A stretch of DNA of 34,174 nt. Source: JAFGCR01 sp964538225. GTDB lineage: Bacteria; Patescibacteriota; Gracilibacteria; UM-FILTER-43-11. The notes beneath the pieces were generated by a model that saw only the letters and a list, made by a program, of their open reading frames with translations, did no database searches and was not told the DNA's origin. Positions within the stretch are counted from its first letter, which is position 1; each line of letters opens with the position of its first letter. The stretch is taken from positions 1 through 34,174 of the forward strand of contig CAZIDW010000006.1 of NCBI GenBank assembly GCA_964538225.1. Direction: 5' to 3'. This document shows positions 20,730-27,688 of this stretch, piece after piece. The translations under genes were made by a program, and so were the position numbers.

Positions 20730-22472
20730 TTAAAGCTTTCTTTCTTTAATTTCCTCCGTGACCGACTTTAAGAAGCTGGTGAATTTGACGGTCTTCTGAC
20801 CTTTAGTCTTGTAATCGCGGACGGTGACCGTCTTGTCTTTCTTCTCTTTATCGCCGACCACTAACATGTAAGGGATCTTCAGTTTTTCCGCGCCGCGGAT
20901 GCGCTTACCGAGCGTCTCATCCGCTCCCATAAAATCCACCCACAGGCCTTCCTCAGCCATCTGTTTTCTTAAGCTTTCCGCGTACCGTTCATGTGCCTGG
21001 GACACGGGCAGTACCGCTGTCTGCACGGGCGCCAGCCACACGGGGAACGCGCCCGCATAGTGTTCAATAAGCACGCCGTAAAACCGTTCCAGCGACCCCA
21101 GCAGCGCCCGGTGCACCATGTAGGGCTGATGATCCTTGCCGTCCGCGCCCGTGTATTTCATATCGAACCGTTCCGGCAGGTTGAAGTCGAACTGGATGGT
21201 GGTCATCTGCCATTCCCGGCCCAACGCGTCTTTGACTTTCAAATCGATTTTGGGCCCGTAAAACGCGCCGCCGCCTTCATCGGTCTCGCACTCCAGTTTT
21301 TCTTTATCGATGGCTTTCTGGAGCGCTTTGGTGGCCTGCTTCCAGCGTTTTTCATCCCCCACGCTTTTTTCCGGCTTGGTGGATACATACGCCTTGATGT
21401 TTTTAAATCCGAACGCTTTCCACATGGCCAGCGAAAAACGGAGGACTTCTAAAATTTCATCCTCGATCTGCTCAATGGTGCAGATGACGTGGGCGTCATC
21501 CTGCGTGAACCCGCGCACGCGCAGCAGGCCGTGGAGCACTCCGCTGGCTTCGTAACGATACACCGTGCCCAGCTCCGCCCAGCGCATGGGAAGCTCACGG
21601 TATGAACGCGCGGAATTCTTGTACATCATGATATGAAACGGGCAGTTCATGGGCTTTACGTAGAATTCTTCCTCGTCCACTTCCATGGAGGCGTACATGC
21701 TTTCCCTGTAAAAATCCAGGTGGCCGGAGGTCTGCCACAGCCATGAGCGCCCTACATGGGGGGTAAACACCAGTTCATAACCGTTTTTAAAGTGCTCGCT
21801 TTTCCAGAAGGTCTCGATAGCGTCACGCATGCGGCCTCCTTTGGGGTGCCAGTAAACCAGACCTCCACCCGCCTCATCGTGCAGGCTGAATAAATCGAGT
21901 TCTTTGCCCAATTTGCGGTGATCACGTTTTTCCGCCTCTTTACGCATGGCCAGGTAATCGTCCAGCTCTTTTTTGGTGTCAAAGGCCAGGCCGTAGATGC
22001 GCTGGAGCATGGGGCGTTTTTCATCCCCTTTCCAGTACGCGCCGGCGATCTTGTCGAGCTTAAAACTTCCCTTTTCGATCTGGCCGGTGGAATCGATGTG
22101 AGGGCCTTTGCACATATCCACAAACGGGCCGTTTTTGTAAAAACTGACTTTCTTTTCCCCTGTCTCCTTCAGGTCCGCGGCCATCTCGACTTTGTAATCC
22201 TGTTTCGCGGCCTTCAGAAATTTAATGGCCGCGTCTATGGGCTCTTCGTACGGTTCGAACTTCTGATTCTGTTTGATGATGTGTCTCATCTTTTTTTCCA
22301 GGATCGGCAGGTCTTCCGGGATCAATGTTCTCGGCAGGTCGAAATCATAATAAAACCCGTTGTCGATATCCGGGCCGATGCCCAGTTTCGCGTCGGGGAA
22401 CATCTCGAGCACCGCCTGCGCCAGGATGTGGGACAGGGAGTGACGTTTTTGTTCGATAGTTACTTCTTTCAT
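20730..22472 (-). CDS. thrS: Threonyl-tRNA synthetase lacking the TGS domain
   Basis: This 580-aa class II enzyme charges tRNA-Thr. It begins directly with the editing (N2) domain: KRHSLSHILAQAV (HxxxH) and FVDMCKGPHI carry the editing-site residues. The catalytic core has GGGLVYWHPKGGRMRDAIE (motif 1 region), MNCPFHIMMYKNSARSYRELPMR (zinc cysteine), RVRGFTQDDAHVIC (motif 2 and zinc histidine), FYGPKIDLKVKDALGREWQMTTIQFDFNLPERFD and HRALLGSLERFYGVLIEHYAG (motif 3, third zinc ligand). The anticodon-binding domain follows. Only the N-terminal TGS (N1) domain of about 60 residues is missing, as in several Patescibacteria. Expression is likely controlled by the T-box leader. Confidence 0.97.
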   Translation of the reverse strand: MKEVTIEQKRHSLSHILAQAVLEMFPDAKLGIGPDIDNGFYYDFDLPRTLIPEDLPILEKKMRHIIKQNQKFEPYEEPIDAAIKFLKAAKQDYKVEMAADLKETGEKKVSFYKNGPFVDMCKGPHIDSTGQIEKGSFKLDKIAGAYWKGDEKRPMLQRIYGLAFDTKKELDDYLAMRKEAEKRDHRKLGKELDLFSLHDEAGGGLVYWHPKGGRMRDAIETFWKSEHFKNGYELVFTPHVGRSWLWQTSGHLDFYRESMYASMEVDEEEFYVKPMNCPFHIMMYKNSARSYRELPMRWAELGTVYRYEASGVLHGLLRVRGFTQDDAHVICTIEQIEDEILEVLRFSLAMWKAFGFKNIKAYVSTKPEKSVGDEKRWKQATKALQKAIDKEKLECETDEGGGAFYGPKIDLKVKDALGREWQMTTIQFDFNLPERFDMKYTGADGKDHQPYMVHRALLGSLERFYGVLIEHYAGAFPVWLAPVQTAVLPVSQAHERYAESLRKQMAEEGLWVDFMGADETLGKRIRGAEKLKIPYMLVVGDKEKKDKTVTVRDYKTKGQKTVKFTSFLKSVTEEIKERKL

Positions 22473-22573
22473 TTTGAATAATAAGTTATGAATTATAATG
22501 TCAGTTGTCGTTTATCGTATCTCGAGGCTCGATCGAGCTTCGTGTTACGCTAACCGATAAACGCTTGTTTTAA

Positions 22574-22815
22574 AAACAGCCGCTAGAATAAAATTCTACC
22601 GGGGGTCCAGTGTATACCGGACGGTTCCACCCCGTTTGTCCGGCTGACTCCGAGGTAGGCTCGGAAGAACGTCGGACCGCTTTTCAATAGTGTCAGAAAA
22701 CATCTTCCAGGGCGGTATTTTTAGGGCGCTGTGCAGGCGGCTTCCAGTCACGGCCGCCATTCCCTCTCGCATCCGCTTTCTAAAAACAAGTCCCCGAAAT
22801 CCAGCGTTTTCATTC
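22574..22815 (-). promoter_or_regulatory. T-box riboswitch in the thrS leader (Thr specifier ACC)
   Basis: On the minus strand GGGGTGGAACCGT (22621-22633) matches the T-box antiterminator consensus GGGTGGNACCGCG, whose TGGN pairs with the tRNA 3' end. Flanking CCGGAC and GTCCGG (22617-22622, 22638-22643) form the antiterminator stem, and GTCCGG can pair instead with CTGGAC (22605-22610) in a competing hairpin. Stem I is visible: a base GAAAAC/GTTTTC (22806-22811, 22696-22701), an upper stem TTTTTAG/CTAAAAA, and between them on the 3' side an internal loop TACCG carrying ACC, a Thr codon (22714-22716), followed by a purine. A distal stem GGCGGC/GCCGCC closes it. A later hairpin CGTTTATCG/CGATAAACG (22508-22563) stands before the start codon. 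Confidence 0.85.
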
Positions 22816-22821
22816 AGTTTG

Positions 22822-22850
22822 ATTGTATCCGCTTCTGACGAACGGGTCAA
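22822..22850 (-). promoter_or_regulatory. Promoter of the thrS T-box transcript
   Basis: On the minus strand TTGACC (22845-22850) and TACAAT (22822-22827) are 17 bp apart. Transcription would start near 22815, just before stem I of the T-box, giving a leader of about 340 nt. Confidence 0.75.
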
Positions 22851-22876
22851 TTGTAAGTGTCTTCAGTTTCTTCAGT

Positions 22877-22926
22877 GACCAGGGACCAGCGCTGATCGCT
22901 GGCGAACTGGTCTCTGGTCGCTGTAT
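22877..22926 (+). repeat. Self-complementary heptamer array
   Basis: The stretch divides into ACCAGGG, ACCAGCG, CTGATCG, CTGGCGA, ACTGGTC, TCTGGTC, GCTGTAT. GACCAG-G-GACCAG pairs with CTGGTC-T-CTGGTC to give a 13-bp stem. It lies between the divergent thrS promoter and the small membrane protein. Confidence 0.6.
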
Positions 22927-22960
22927 ATGGTATAGTGATGCCCGTTCAACCAATCGATCC

Positions 22961-23212
22961 ATGGGTATTGTCCTGGCTGTTTACATCATCCTCCTTATCG
23001 GGTTTCTTGTCATCAGCGCGCTGATCCTCCGGCATGCCGTCAAATACAGTTACCTGAGCCCCAAATTCAAGACCGTGGTAAGCGTGTTCGGAATTCTGGC
23101 TCTGGCGGGCGTCATCCTTTCTTTATACCTGGTCATCCAGCTGTTCCGCGCTCCCTCTGATTCCCCGTATTCCTATCCTCCCGTAGACGCGCCGGCGGAT
23201 ATTAATTTCTAG
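22961..23212 (+). CDS. Small two-helix membrane protein
   Basis: This 83-aa protein has two hydrophobic segments (about residues 3-22, IVLAVYIILLIGFLVISALI, and 40-62, VSVFGILALAGVILSLYLVIQLF) joined by the basic loop HAVKYSYLSPKFKT, with a proline-rich tail (PYSYPPVDAPADINF). The frame is open upstream to 22823, but that part runs through the thrS promoter and repeats, so ATG 22961 is preferred; TATAGT at 22931 could be its -10. Function is unknown. A palindrome separates it from the WecA-like gene 35 bp downstream. Confidence 0.75.
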   Translation: MGIVLAVYIILLIGFLVISALILRHAVKYSYLSPKFKTVVSVFGILALAGVILSLYLVIQLFRAPSDSPYSYPPVDAPADINF

Positions 23213-23242
23213 ATCAGGATAATTATCCTGATCTTCGGTTTT
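23211..23242 (+). terminator. Perfect palindrome with T-rich tail before the WecA-like gene
   Basis: AGATCAGGAT and ATCCTGATCT enclose AATT, followed by TCGGTTTTATTTT. It starts at the stop codon of the small membrane protein and ends a few bases before the next ATG, so it may be an attenuating terminator. Confidence 0.7.
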
Positions 23243-23247
23243 ATTTT

Positions 23248-24303
23248 ATGCAATATTTCCTTCCCGGATTATCGGCATTTGGTTTTACTGTCCTCTGTAT
23301 CCTGATCGCCCTGAAGGCCTTCCCGAAACTGGGGCTTTTAGACCAGCCTAAAAAATACGGCCTGAAGCGGAAACCCATCCCCTACCCGGGCGGCGTCCTG
23401 CTGTTCCTGATTTTCACGGCGCTCGCGCTCATCTTTTTTGAACCCACGATAAAGCTGGTCGGCCTGCTTTTGGCCGGAGGGCTTTTGGTGGTCATCAGTT
23501 TCATCGATGACCGCGTGGAACTGCCGGCCTGGCTCCGGCTTTTCGCGCAGGTGGTGGCCGGGGTCATCCTGGTGGCCGTGGGCATCGGCATCGATACCAT
23601 CACCAACCCGTTCGGGGGCTATATTCCTTTAAACGAAATCAAACTGAGCTTAAGTTTCGGCGCCATGGAATACACAATCATCCTGTTTTCCGCGCTGTTC
23701 ACTATCGCCTGGGTGGTTTTAATCGTCAATACCATGAACTGGCTGGACGGCATCCCGGGGCTGGTCTCCGGTATCACGGTACTGGGGAGTCTGGTGCTTT
23801 TTTTCCTGAGCATTTCAGAATTGGTGAACCAGCCGGAGATCGCGGCCATGGCGATCATCGTGGCCATGATGGCACTGGCGTTTTGGCTGTTTGATTTCTT
23901 TCCTCCCAAAATCCTGCTCGGCGATTCCGGCTCCATGTTTTTCGGACTGCTGTTGGCTGTATTAGCCATCTTCTCCGGCGGGAAGATCGCGACCACATTC
24001 CTGATTTTAGGTTTTGCGATCCTGGATGCCCTGTATGTGATCGTGTACCGCCTGTACAACCGCAAAGCCCCCTGGAAAGGCGGCGAATGGGACAAGTACC
24101 GCAAAGCCGTCCACCTGCATCACCGCATGCTGCAGATCGGTTTTTCGAAACGGCAGGTATTGATCGCTATTTACGTCCTTTCCGCCATTTTCGGTGTCAT
24201 CGCCCTTTTTCTTGGCACCTTCGGCAAATTCTGGGCAATTGTGGTATTGGCGCTGGCGTCGGTGGTACTGGGGCTTATTTTACGGGCGAAACGGAAACAC
24301 TAA
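23248..24303 (+). CDS. WecA/TagO-type undecaprenyl-phosphate sugar-1-phosphate transferase
   Basis: This 351-aa protein has about ten membrane segments and belongs to the MraY/WecA glycosyltransferase-4 family, which attaches a sugar-1-phosphate (usually GlcNAc-1-P) to undecaprenyl phosphate at the inner membrane face. Motifs seen: the opening DQPKKYGLKRKPIPYPGGV, the Mg-binding FIDDRVELPAWLRL (about residues 90-103), NTMNWLDGIPGLVSG (about 162-176), LLGDSGSMFFG, and the cytosolic HLHHRMLQIGFSKRQ, which is the histidine motif typical of WecA rather than MraY. It probably starts a surface polysaccharide or teichoic-acid-like polymer. The adjacent envelope genes fit. Confidence 0.92.
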   Translation: MQYFLPGLSAFGFTVLCILIALKAFPKLGLLDQPKKYGLKRKPIPYPGGVLLFLIFTALALIFFEPTIKLVGLLLAGGLLVVISFIDDRVELPAWLRLFAQVVAGVILVAVGIGIDTITNPFGGYIPLNEIKLSLSFGAMEYTIILFSALFTIAWVVLIVNTMNWLDGIPGLVSGITVLGSLVLFFLSISELVNQPEIAAMAIIVAMMALAFWLFDFFPPKILLGDSGSMFFGLLLAVLAIFSGGKIATTFLILGFAILDALYVIVYRLYNRKAPWKGGEWDKYRKAVHLHHRMLQIGFSKRQVLIAIYVLSAIFGVIALFLGTFGKFWAIVVLALASVVLGLILRAKRKH

Positions 24304-24360
24304 ATTTGTGATTTGAGATTTTTTTAAAGACACATCTTACAAAAAACGAGCTGTAGGCTG

Positions 24361-24666
24361 TTATTTGGCTTTCCGTTGATTCTTTTTTAAGCTTGATATT
24401 GTTTTATCTTCACCGCTCTCGTTTTCAACATCTTTGATTTGTTTATCTAAGAGATCTTTCAATTCTTTTAAAGCTTTGTGAGGTAGTGTTATTCTGGCAA
24501 CTTCTTCAGTGCTTGGTTTGAATTTTTGAATATCCTCTTTGTTTAGCTGAATTGGTTTTACTTGGTAAAAGATTAAACTTGCATCATATTGATTAATGAC
24601 GCTTGAAACAAGTTGGGCATATTTAGCCTCATTTGTATTTTGTGTTTCATTAGTATGCGATTGCAT
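24361..24666 (-). CDS. DUF3467-like small protein, third gene of the toxin-antitoxin cassette
   Basis: Starting from the ATG at 24666 this is a 101-aa soluble protein. EAKYAQLVSSVINQYDASLIFYQVKPIQ followed by ARITLPHKALKELKDLLDKQI has the pattern of DUF3467 (a short strand region, then an S/P-H-A.. helix that ends in a Glu/Lys-rich tail). A longer frame up to 24741 overlaps the antitoxin more and has no support. The chosen start overlaps the antitoxin stop by 17 bases, so the three genes are one operon. The last codons (QRKAK) lie inside the left inverted repeat. Its role with the toxin and antitoxin is unknown. Confidence 0.68.
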   Translation of the reverse strand: MQSHTNETQNTNEAKYAQLVSSVINQYDASLIFYQVKPIQLNKEDIQKFKPSTEEVARITLPHKALKELKDLLDKQIKDVENESGEDKTISSLKKNQRKAK

Positions 24667-25081
24667 GGGTATTAAGGTTAAAATTTGTAAAAGGAATATT
24701 ATCTGTATTGTATTTAAGTTCACTCTCCTTAGCTGTCGCACCTACAATTTCTTTTTTGTTAGTGAAAGAGGTGCAAAAGAATTCTACTTTTTGCTTCTCA
24801 ACTTCTTTATTGGCACCAAATATTTCTAGCTCAACTTCTAATACATCACTAATTTTCCAGACAGTAGAACATTTCATATTTTGACCTGATTCAATCCTAG
24901 CAATAGCGCTTTGACTCATGCCTAATTTTTCCGCAAATTCTTCTTGCGAGTAGCCTTTTTCCTTTCTTAACTTTGCAATGTTTAAAGATAGTTCAAAAAG
25001 CCACGATTCAAATTCTAGACCCTCCCTTAAAGTAGGGTCTTTTTTCATAGTTTTTTTTAAATAGGCATTATAACTTTTCAT
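24650..25081 (-). CDS. XRE-family antitoxin (HigA-like)
   Basis: This 143-aa protein has a helix-turn-helix of the XRE type at about residues 34-85: IAKLRKEKGYSQEEFAEKLGMSQSAIARIESGQ, followed by a ISDVLEVELEIF helix. The N-terminus (SYNAYLKKTMKKDPTLREGLEFESWLFEL) looks like the toxin-binding part of HigA-type antitoxins. The C-terminal 50 residues are unusual for the family and may be a degenerate or additional segment. It starts 8 bp after the toxin stop; toxin-first order is typical of higBA. The protein is likely to repress the promoter at 25449. Confidence 0.92.
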   Translation of the reverse strand: MKSYNAYLKKTMKKDPTLREGLEFESWLFELSLNIAKLRKEKGYSQEEFAEKLGMSQSAIARIESGQNMKCSTVWKISDVLEVELEIFGANKEVEKQKVEFFCTSFTNKKEIVGATAKESELKYNTDNIPFTNFNLNTHAIAY

Positions 25082-25089
25082 GATTGGGG

Positions 25090-25434
25090 TTAGGTTATGG
25101 TTTCAGCGCGCTTGATTGAAAGCGCTAAATCATTTTTCGGTGTTTTGTTTTTCTTCTTATCAAATGCGTGAAGGAGATATAGATGGCTGTCTGTTAAAGC
25201 TGTGTGAATTCGATACTGTTTAGCAATAATTGTGATTTGGATGATCGGGCGTTTCAATTTTTTCCCGGTTTTGAACTTTTTGTACATCCGCCCATCGATT
25301 ATTTCATGACCTTTTTCAGCAAGTTTCTGAATCATGATATTCAGCTTTTTGTAATCTTTAGGATAATTCGTCCTAACACCCTCCATATACCCAATTACAT
25401 CGTCGTGAAGATAAACCGTTTCCCTTTCTCTCAT
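25090..25434 (-). CDS. RelE/HigB-type toxin (phage Gp49-like)
   Basis: This 114-aa protein fits the Gp49-like/HigB branch of the RelE superfamily: RETVYLHDDVIGYMEG, then KLNIMIQKLAEKGHEI, MYKKFKTGKKLKRPIIQITIIAKQYRIHTAL, and the ending LYLLHAFDKKKNKTPKNDLALSIKRAE, where HAF.KK..KTP is the clearest signature. Members are mRNA interferases that cut ribosome-bound transcripts. It is the first gene of its operon, with a consensus promoter just upstream. Confidence 0.9.
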   Translation of the reverse strand: MRERETVYLHDDVIGYMEGVRTNYPKDYKKLNIMIQKLAEKGHEIIDGRMYKKFKTGKKLKRPIIQITIIAKQYRIHTALTDSHLYLLHAFDKKKNKTPKNDLALSIKRAETIT

Positions 25435-25448
25435 TTTCTGGATTACTA

Positions 25449-25477
25449 ATTATAGCATAAAAGTTATAACAAATCAA
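25449..25477 (-). promoter_or_regulatory. Promoter of the RelE-like toxin operon
   Basis: On the minus strand TTGATT (25472-25477) and TATAAT (25449-25454) are 17 bp apart. The palindrome GTTATAAC (25463-25470) lies in the spacer and could be the antitoxin operator. Confidence 0.78.
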
Positions 25478-25604
25478 GTTAAAACATAAAAAATATATCA
25501 TTTGTGTAATATTTTTGCAAGCTTTTTTAACTTTTTAACTCAAAAGACTCTAGGAAAGCCAAATAACAGCCTACAACTCATTTTTATACAAAAATATCTT
25601 TAAT

Positions 25605-26546
25605 CTAAAATGAATCACCCCACGTTTCCCGATAACGACCTTTAAAATCCTCCATCGTGAATTCATGGCTCTGCGTCCCCTGCACCTCCACGCAAAACGA
25701 GGCGGCCACCGTGGCCAGCCGGGCGGTTTTTTCCCATCCCCACCCGCGAGATAAACCGTGTAAAAGGCCCGCGCGGAACGCGTCGCCGGAACCGGTGGGG
25801 TCGACGACCTGCAAATCGGACACGGCCGGTAATTCAAATTCCTCCTTGACTGTAATAATCCGGCAGCCTTTTTCGCCAAATGTGACAATAATCGCTTCTG
25901 TGAGTTTCAATGTCTGCGATTCGGAGAGTGATGTCTTCCCTTTCCATAACTGCCATTCATAATCATTCACTACCAATGCCTTGCTTCTGTGTACGGATTT
26001 TACAAGCTGGTCAGTAGAAAGTGCAGGAAAAGCCTGACCTGGATCAAAGATGAATTGCAGGCTGTGTTTCTGGCAGTACTTGGCATGATCCGCCATGGCA
26101 TCAATTCCATTAGGTGAGATACTCACAACTGCCTTTTTTCCGACAACTAATGGATGTTCGTGGGCCCGGTACATCGCCCCGCCATGGAACGCGGTGATCT
26201 GGTTATCCGCAAGGTCGGTGGTGATGAAGGCCTGGGCAGTCTTTTCATCATCAAAAATCCGGATGTCATCCTGCGGAAGGCCCAGGGAATCCAGTTTCGC
26301 CTGGTAATCGCGGAAATCATTTCCAGCCGTGGCATAAATAGTAGGCTTGTCTCCTAGTAATGCCAGGTTATAGGCAATGTTTCCCGCGGTTCCGCCCAGA
26401 TTGACGTTTAATTTGTCCACATTAAACGCCACATTCAGCATATGCACCTTGTCGGGCAGAATGTGATTGGCGAATTTGTCGGGGAAGGTCATGATGTGGT
26501 CGTAGGCCAGCGAACCGGTGACAACAATCGGGAGTTTTTTCATCAT
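25605..26546 (-). CDS. PfkB-family carbohydrate/nucleoside kinase
   Basis: This 313-aa kinase phosphorylates a sugar or nucleoside with ATP. PfkB landmarks are VVTGSLAYDHIMTFP at the start, NLGGTAGNIAYNLALLGDKP (substrate-binding GG), the mid-protein VVNDYEWQLW (YEW) and the C-terminal signature VDPTGSGDAFRAGLLHGL with the catalytic aspartate and the anion-hole GSGD. The layout resembles adenosine-kinase-like or ribokinase-like members, so the substrate stays open. The two ATGs at 26546 and 26543 are equivalent starts. The 15 bp after the stop run into the toxin-antitoxin cassette. Confidence 0.93.
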   Translation of the reverse strand: MMKKLPIVVTGSLAYDHIMTFPDKFANHILPDKVHMLNVAFNVDKLNVNLGGTAGNIAYNLALLGDKPTIYATAGNDFRDYQAKLDSLGLPQDDIRIFDDEKTAQAFITTDLADNQITAFHGGAMYRAHEHPLVVGKKAVVSISPNGIDAMADHAKYCQKHSLQFIFDPGQAFPALSTDQLVKSVHRSKALVVNDYEWQLWKGKTSLSESQTLKLTEAIIVTFGEKGCRIITVKEEFELPAVSDLQVVDPTGSGDAFRAGLLHGLSRGWGWEKTARLATVAASFCVEVQGTQSHEFTMEDFKGRYRETWGDSF

Positions 26547-26642
26547 TTTGTAATTGGTAACTTGTAATTTGTTCCGGTTGCGCCGGAACGTAACTTGTAA
26601 TTTTAATCTTCAAATTACGAGTTACGAGTTACAAATTACGAA
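26547..26642 (+). repeat. Inverted array of GTAACTT / GTTACGA heptamers
   Basis: The left arm has GTAATTG, GTAACTT, GTAATTT and, after CCGGTTGCGCCGG, GTAACTT, GTAATTT. The right arm has ATTACGA, GTTACGA, GTTACAA, ATTACGA. Units are of 7 bp. Together they can form a long stem upstream of the PfkB gene. No gene is seen in 26547-26704. Confidence 0.65.
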
Positions 26643-26704
26643 TAATAATCAAATACAGATTCATCCATCTATTTGTGTTATATTATCACTGTACCACAAG
26701 GCGC

Positions 26705-27484
26705 ATGTCATCTGAACTTTTTGAAATCATCATCCCCTCCATCGCGTTTTTTATCGCCTTTTTCCTAGCCTTCACGCTCGTGGAGATGATGGTGGTCTTA
26801 CTGCTGAACGGCTTTGTGTTCAAGCACTGGGGTTTTGTGGTGGATGTGGTGATGCGGGCCAAAGTGCGCCATGGCAAACTAATCCGGTTTGTCACCCTGT
26901 TTTTAATCGCGGCGTTCATCGCCCTGTTCCTGAAATACACCGCGGTCCTGACCATCCTACGGAACGCCTCACTGGAAGAAAAGCTGTACGCGGCCCAGAC
27001 ATTGCTTGTCATCCTGCTGACCTACCGCCTAGCCACCCGTCAGCTGATGAAACTGACGTTTCTAAAACAGATCCACCGTTATCTTTTTGTCTATATCTCT
27101 ATCGTGGTCTATGTGCTGATGGTCCTGCTGGTCCATACCCAGTATGTGGACTACAAACGCCTCATCAACGCCACCATTGTCCACCCTATCGGGGAAAATG
27201 TGAAAGTGGTGATGGAAAACTACCAGCGCAAAAAAATCCTGAATGAAATGCGGCGCCAGGTGCATAACAACCGCTGTGAACGCGTGGATTATTCGCTGGA
27301 TCTGACCAAAGGTCTGACCAAACATTTCATCTACATCACCACCGACCCGGATCTGGCCAGGCTTAAGGAAGTGTCGAGCGACGCGCCGAAAAACTACACC
27401 ATCGGCCGCGCCTGCACCTATGCGAACGAAACATTCCTTTTAACCGATTACGGGCAGTGGTTCTGGGTGATTGATACGACCTAG
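26705..27484 (+). CDS. Three- to four-helix membrane protein with a soluble C-terminal domain
   Basis: This 259-aa protein has hydrophobic segments at about residues 8-35, 55-78 (FVTLFLIAAFIALFL), 98-112 and 126-146 (YLFVYISIVVYVLMVLLV), then a soluble domain of about 110 residues with KRLINATIVHPIGENVKVVMENYQRKK and a compact end. I do not recognise the family. The start at ATG 26705 is preferred over the frame-extending ATG at 26675, because the latter overlaps a promoter-like stretch. The stop TAG is made by joining T at 27482 to the first two bases of MITE-like copy 2, so the native 3' end may have been lost. Confidence 0.75.
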   Translation: MSSELFEIIIPSIAFFIAFFLAFTLVEMMVVLLLNGFVFKHWGFVVDVVMRAKVRHGKLIRFVTLFLIAAFIALFLKYTAVLTILRNASLEEKLYAAQTLLVILLTYRLATRQLMKLTFLKQIHRYLFVYISIVVYVLMVLLVHTQYVDYKRLINATIVHPIGENVKVVMENYQRKKILNEMRRQVHNNRCERVDYSLDLTKGLTKHFIYITTDPDLARLKEVSSDAPKNYTIGRACTYANETFLLTDYGQWFWVIDTT

Positions 27485-27638
27485 ACCCCCTCGGTCCCGC
27501 ATAGCGGGACCACTCCCCTTATGCAAGGGGGAGATTTTTGTGAATGAGTTAATAGACTAACTAATAAACAAAATCTCCCCCTCAAGTGAGGGGGAGAAGA
27601 CTCGCCGCAGCGAGACAGAGGGGGTCGGCGAGGGGTCT
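27483..27638 (-). mobile_element. MITE-like repeat copy 2
   Basis: This 156-bp copy is the inverted counterpart of 12452-12610. Its ends read AGACCCCCTCG and CGAGGGGTCT, forming 10-bp imperfect terminal inverted repeats. It has the same two internal hairpins with T-rich tails pointing outward in opposite directions, so it should terminate transcription on both strands. It lies between the membrane protein and ELP3. Confidence 0.7.
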
Positions 27639-27688
27639 TGTCAAAACACTAAAAAACACCTAAAATATCATCACTCTAACCACTGCTG

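Larger units (their letters stand above)
24338..25588 (-). mobile_element. Toxin-antitoxin cassette bounded by inverted repeats (about 1.25 kb)
   Basis: The ends 24352-24374 and 25553-25575 are 23-bp perfect inverted repeats (core TGTAGGCTGTTATTTGGC), and looser similarity extends outward to TA dinucleotides at 24338 and 25587 (TAcAAAAAA-cGAG / TATAAAAA-TGAG). Between them lie only a RelE/HigB-like toxin, an XRE antitoxin and a DUF3467-like gene. The block is much more AT-rich than its neighbours and sits between the stop codons of two convergent chromosomal genes (WecA-like and PfkB). No transposase is inside, so movement would need help from elsewhere. A similar end sequence occurs at 32240. 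Transposon nature is inference. Confidence 0.75.

Noticed and set aside
21918..22481. 187-codon plus-strand frame opposite thrS
   Set aside because: It is a shadow of the conserved thrS coding region.
22596..22850. 84-codon minus-strand frame upstream of thrS
   Set aside because: It lies entirely within the T-box leader and promoter; the RNA structure explains the sequence better.
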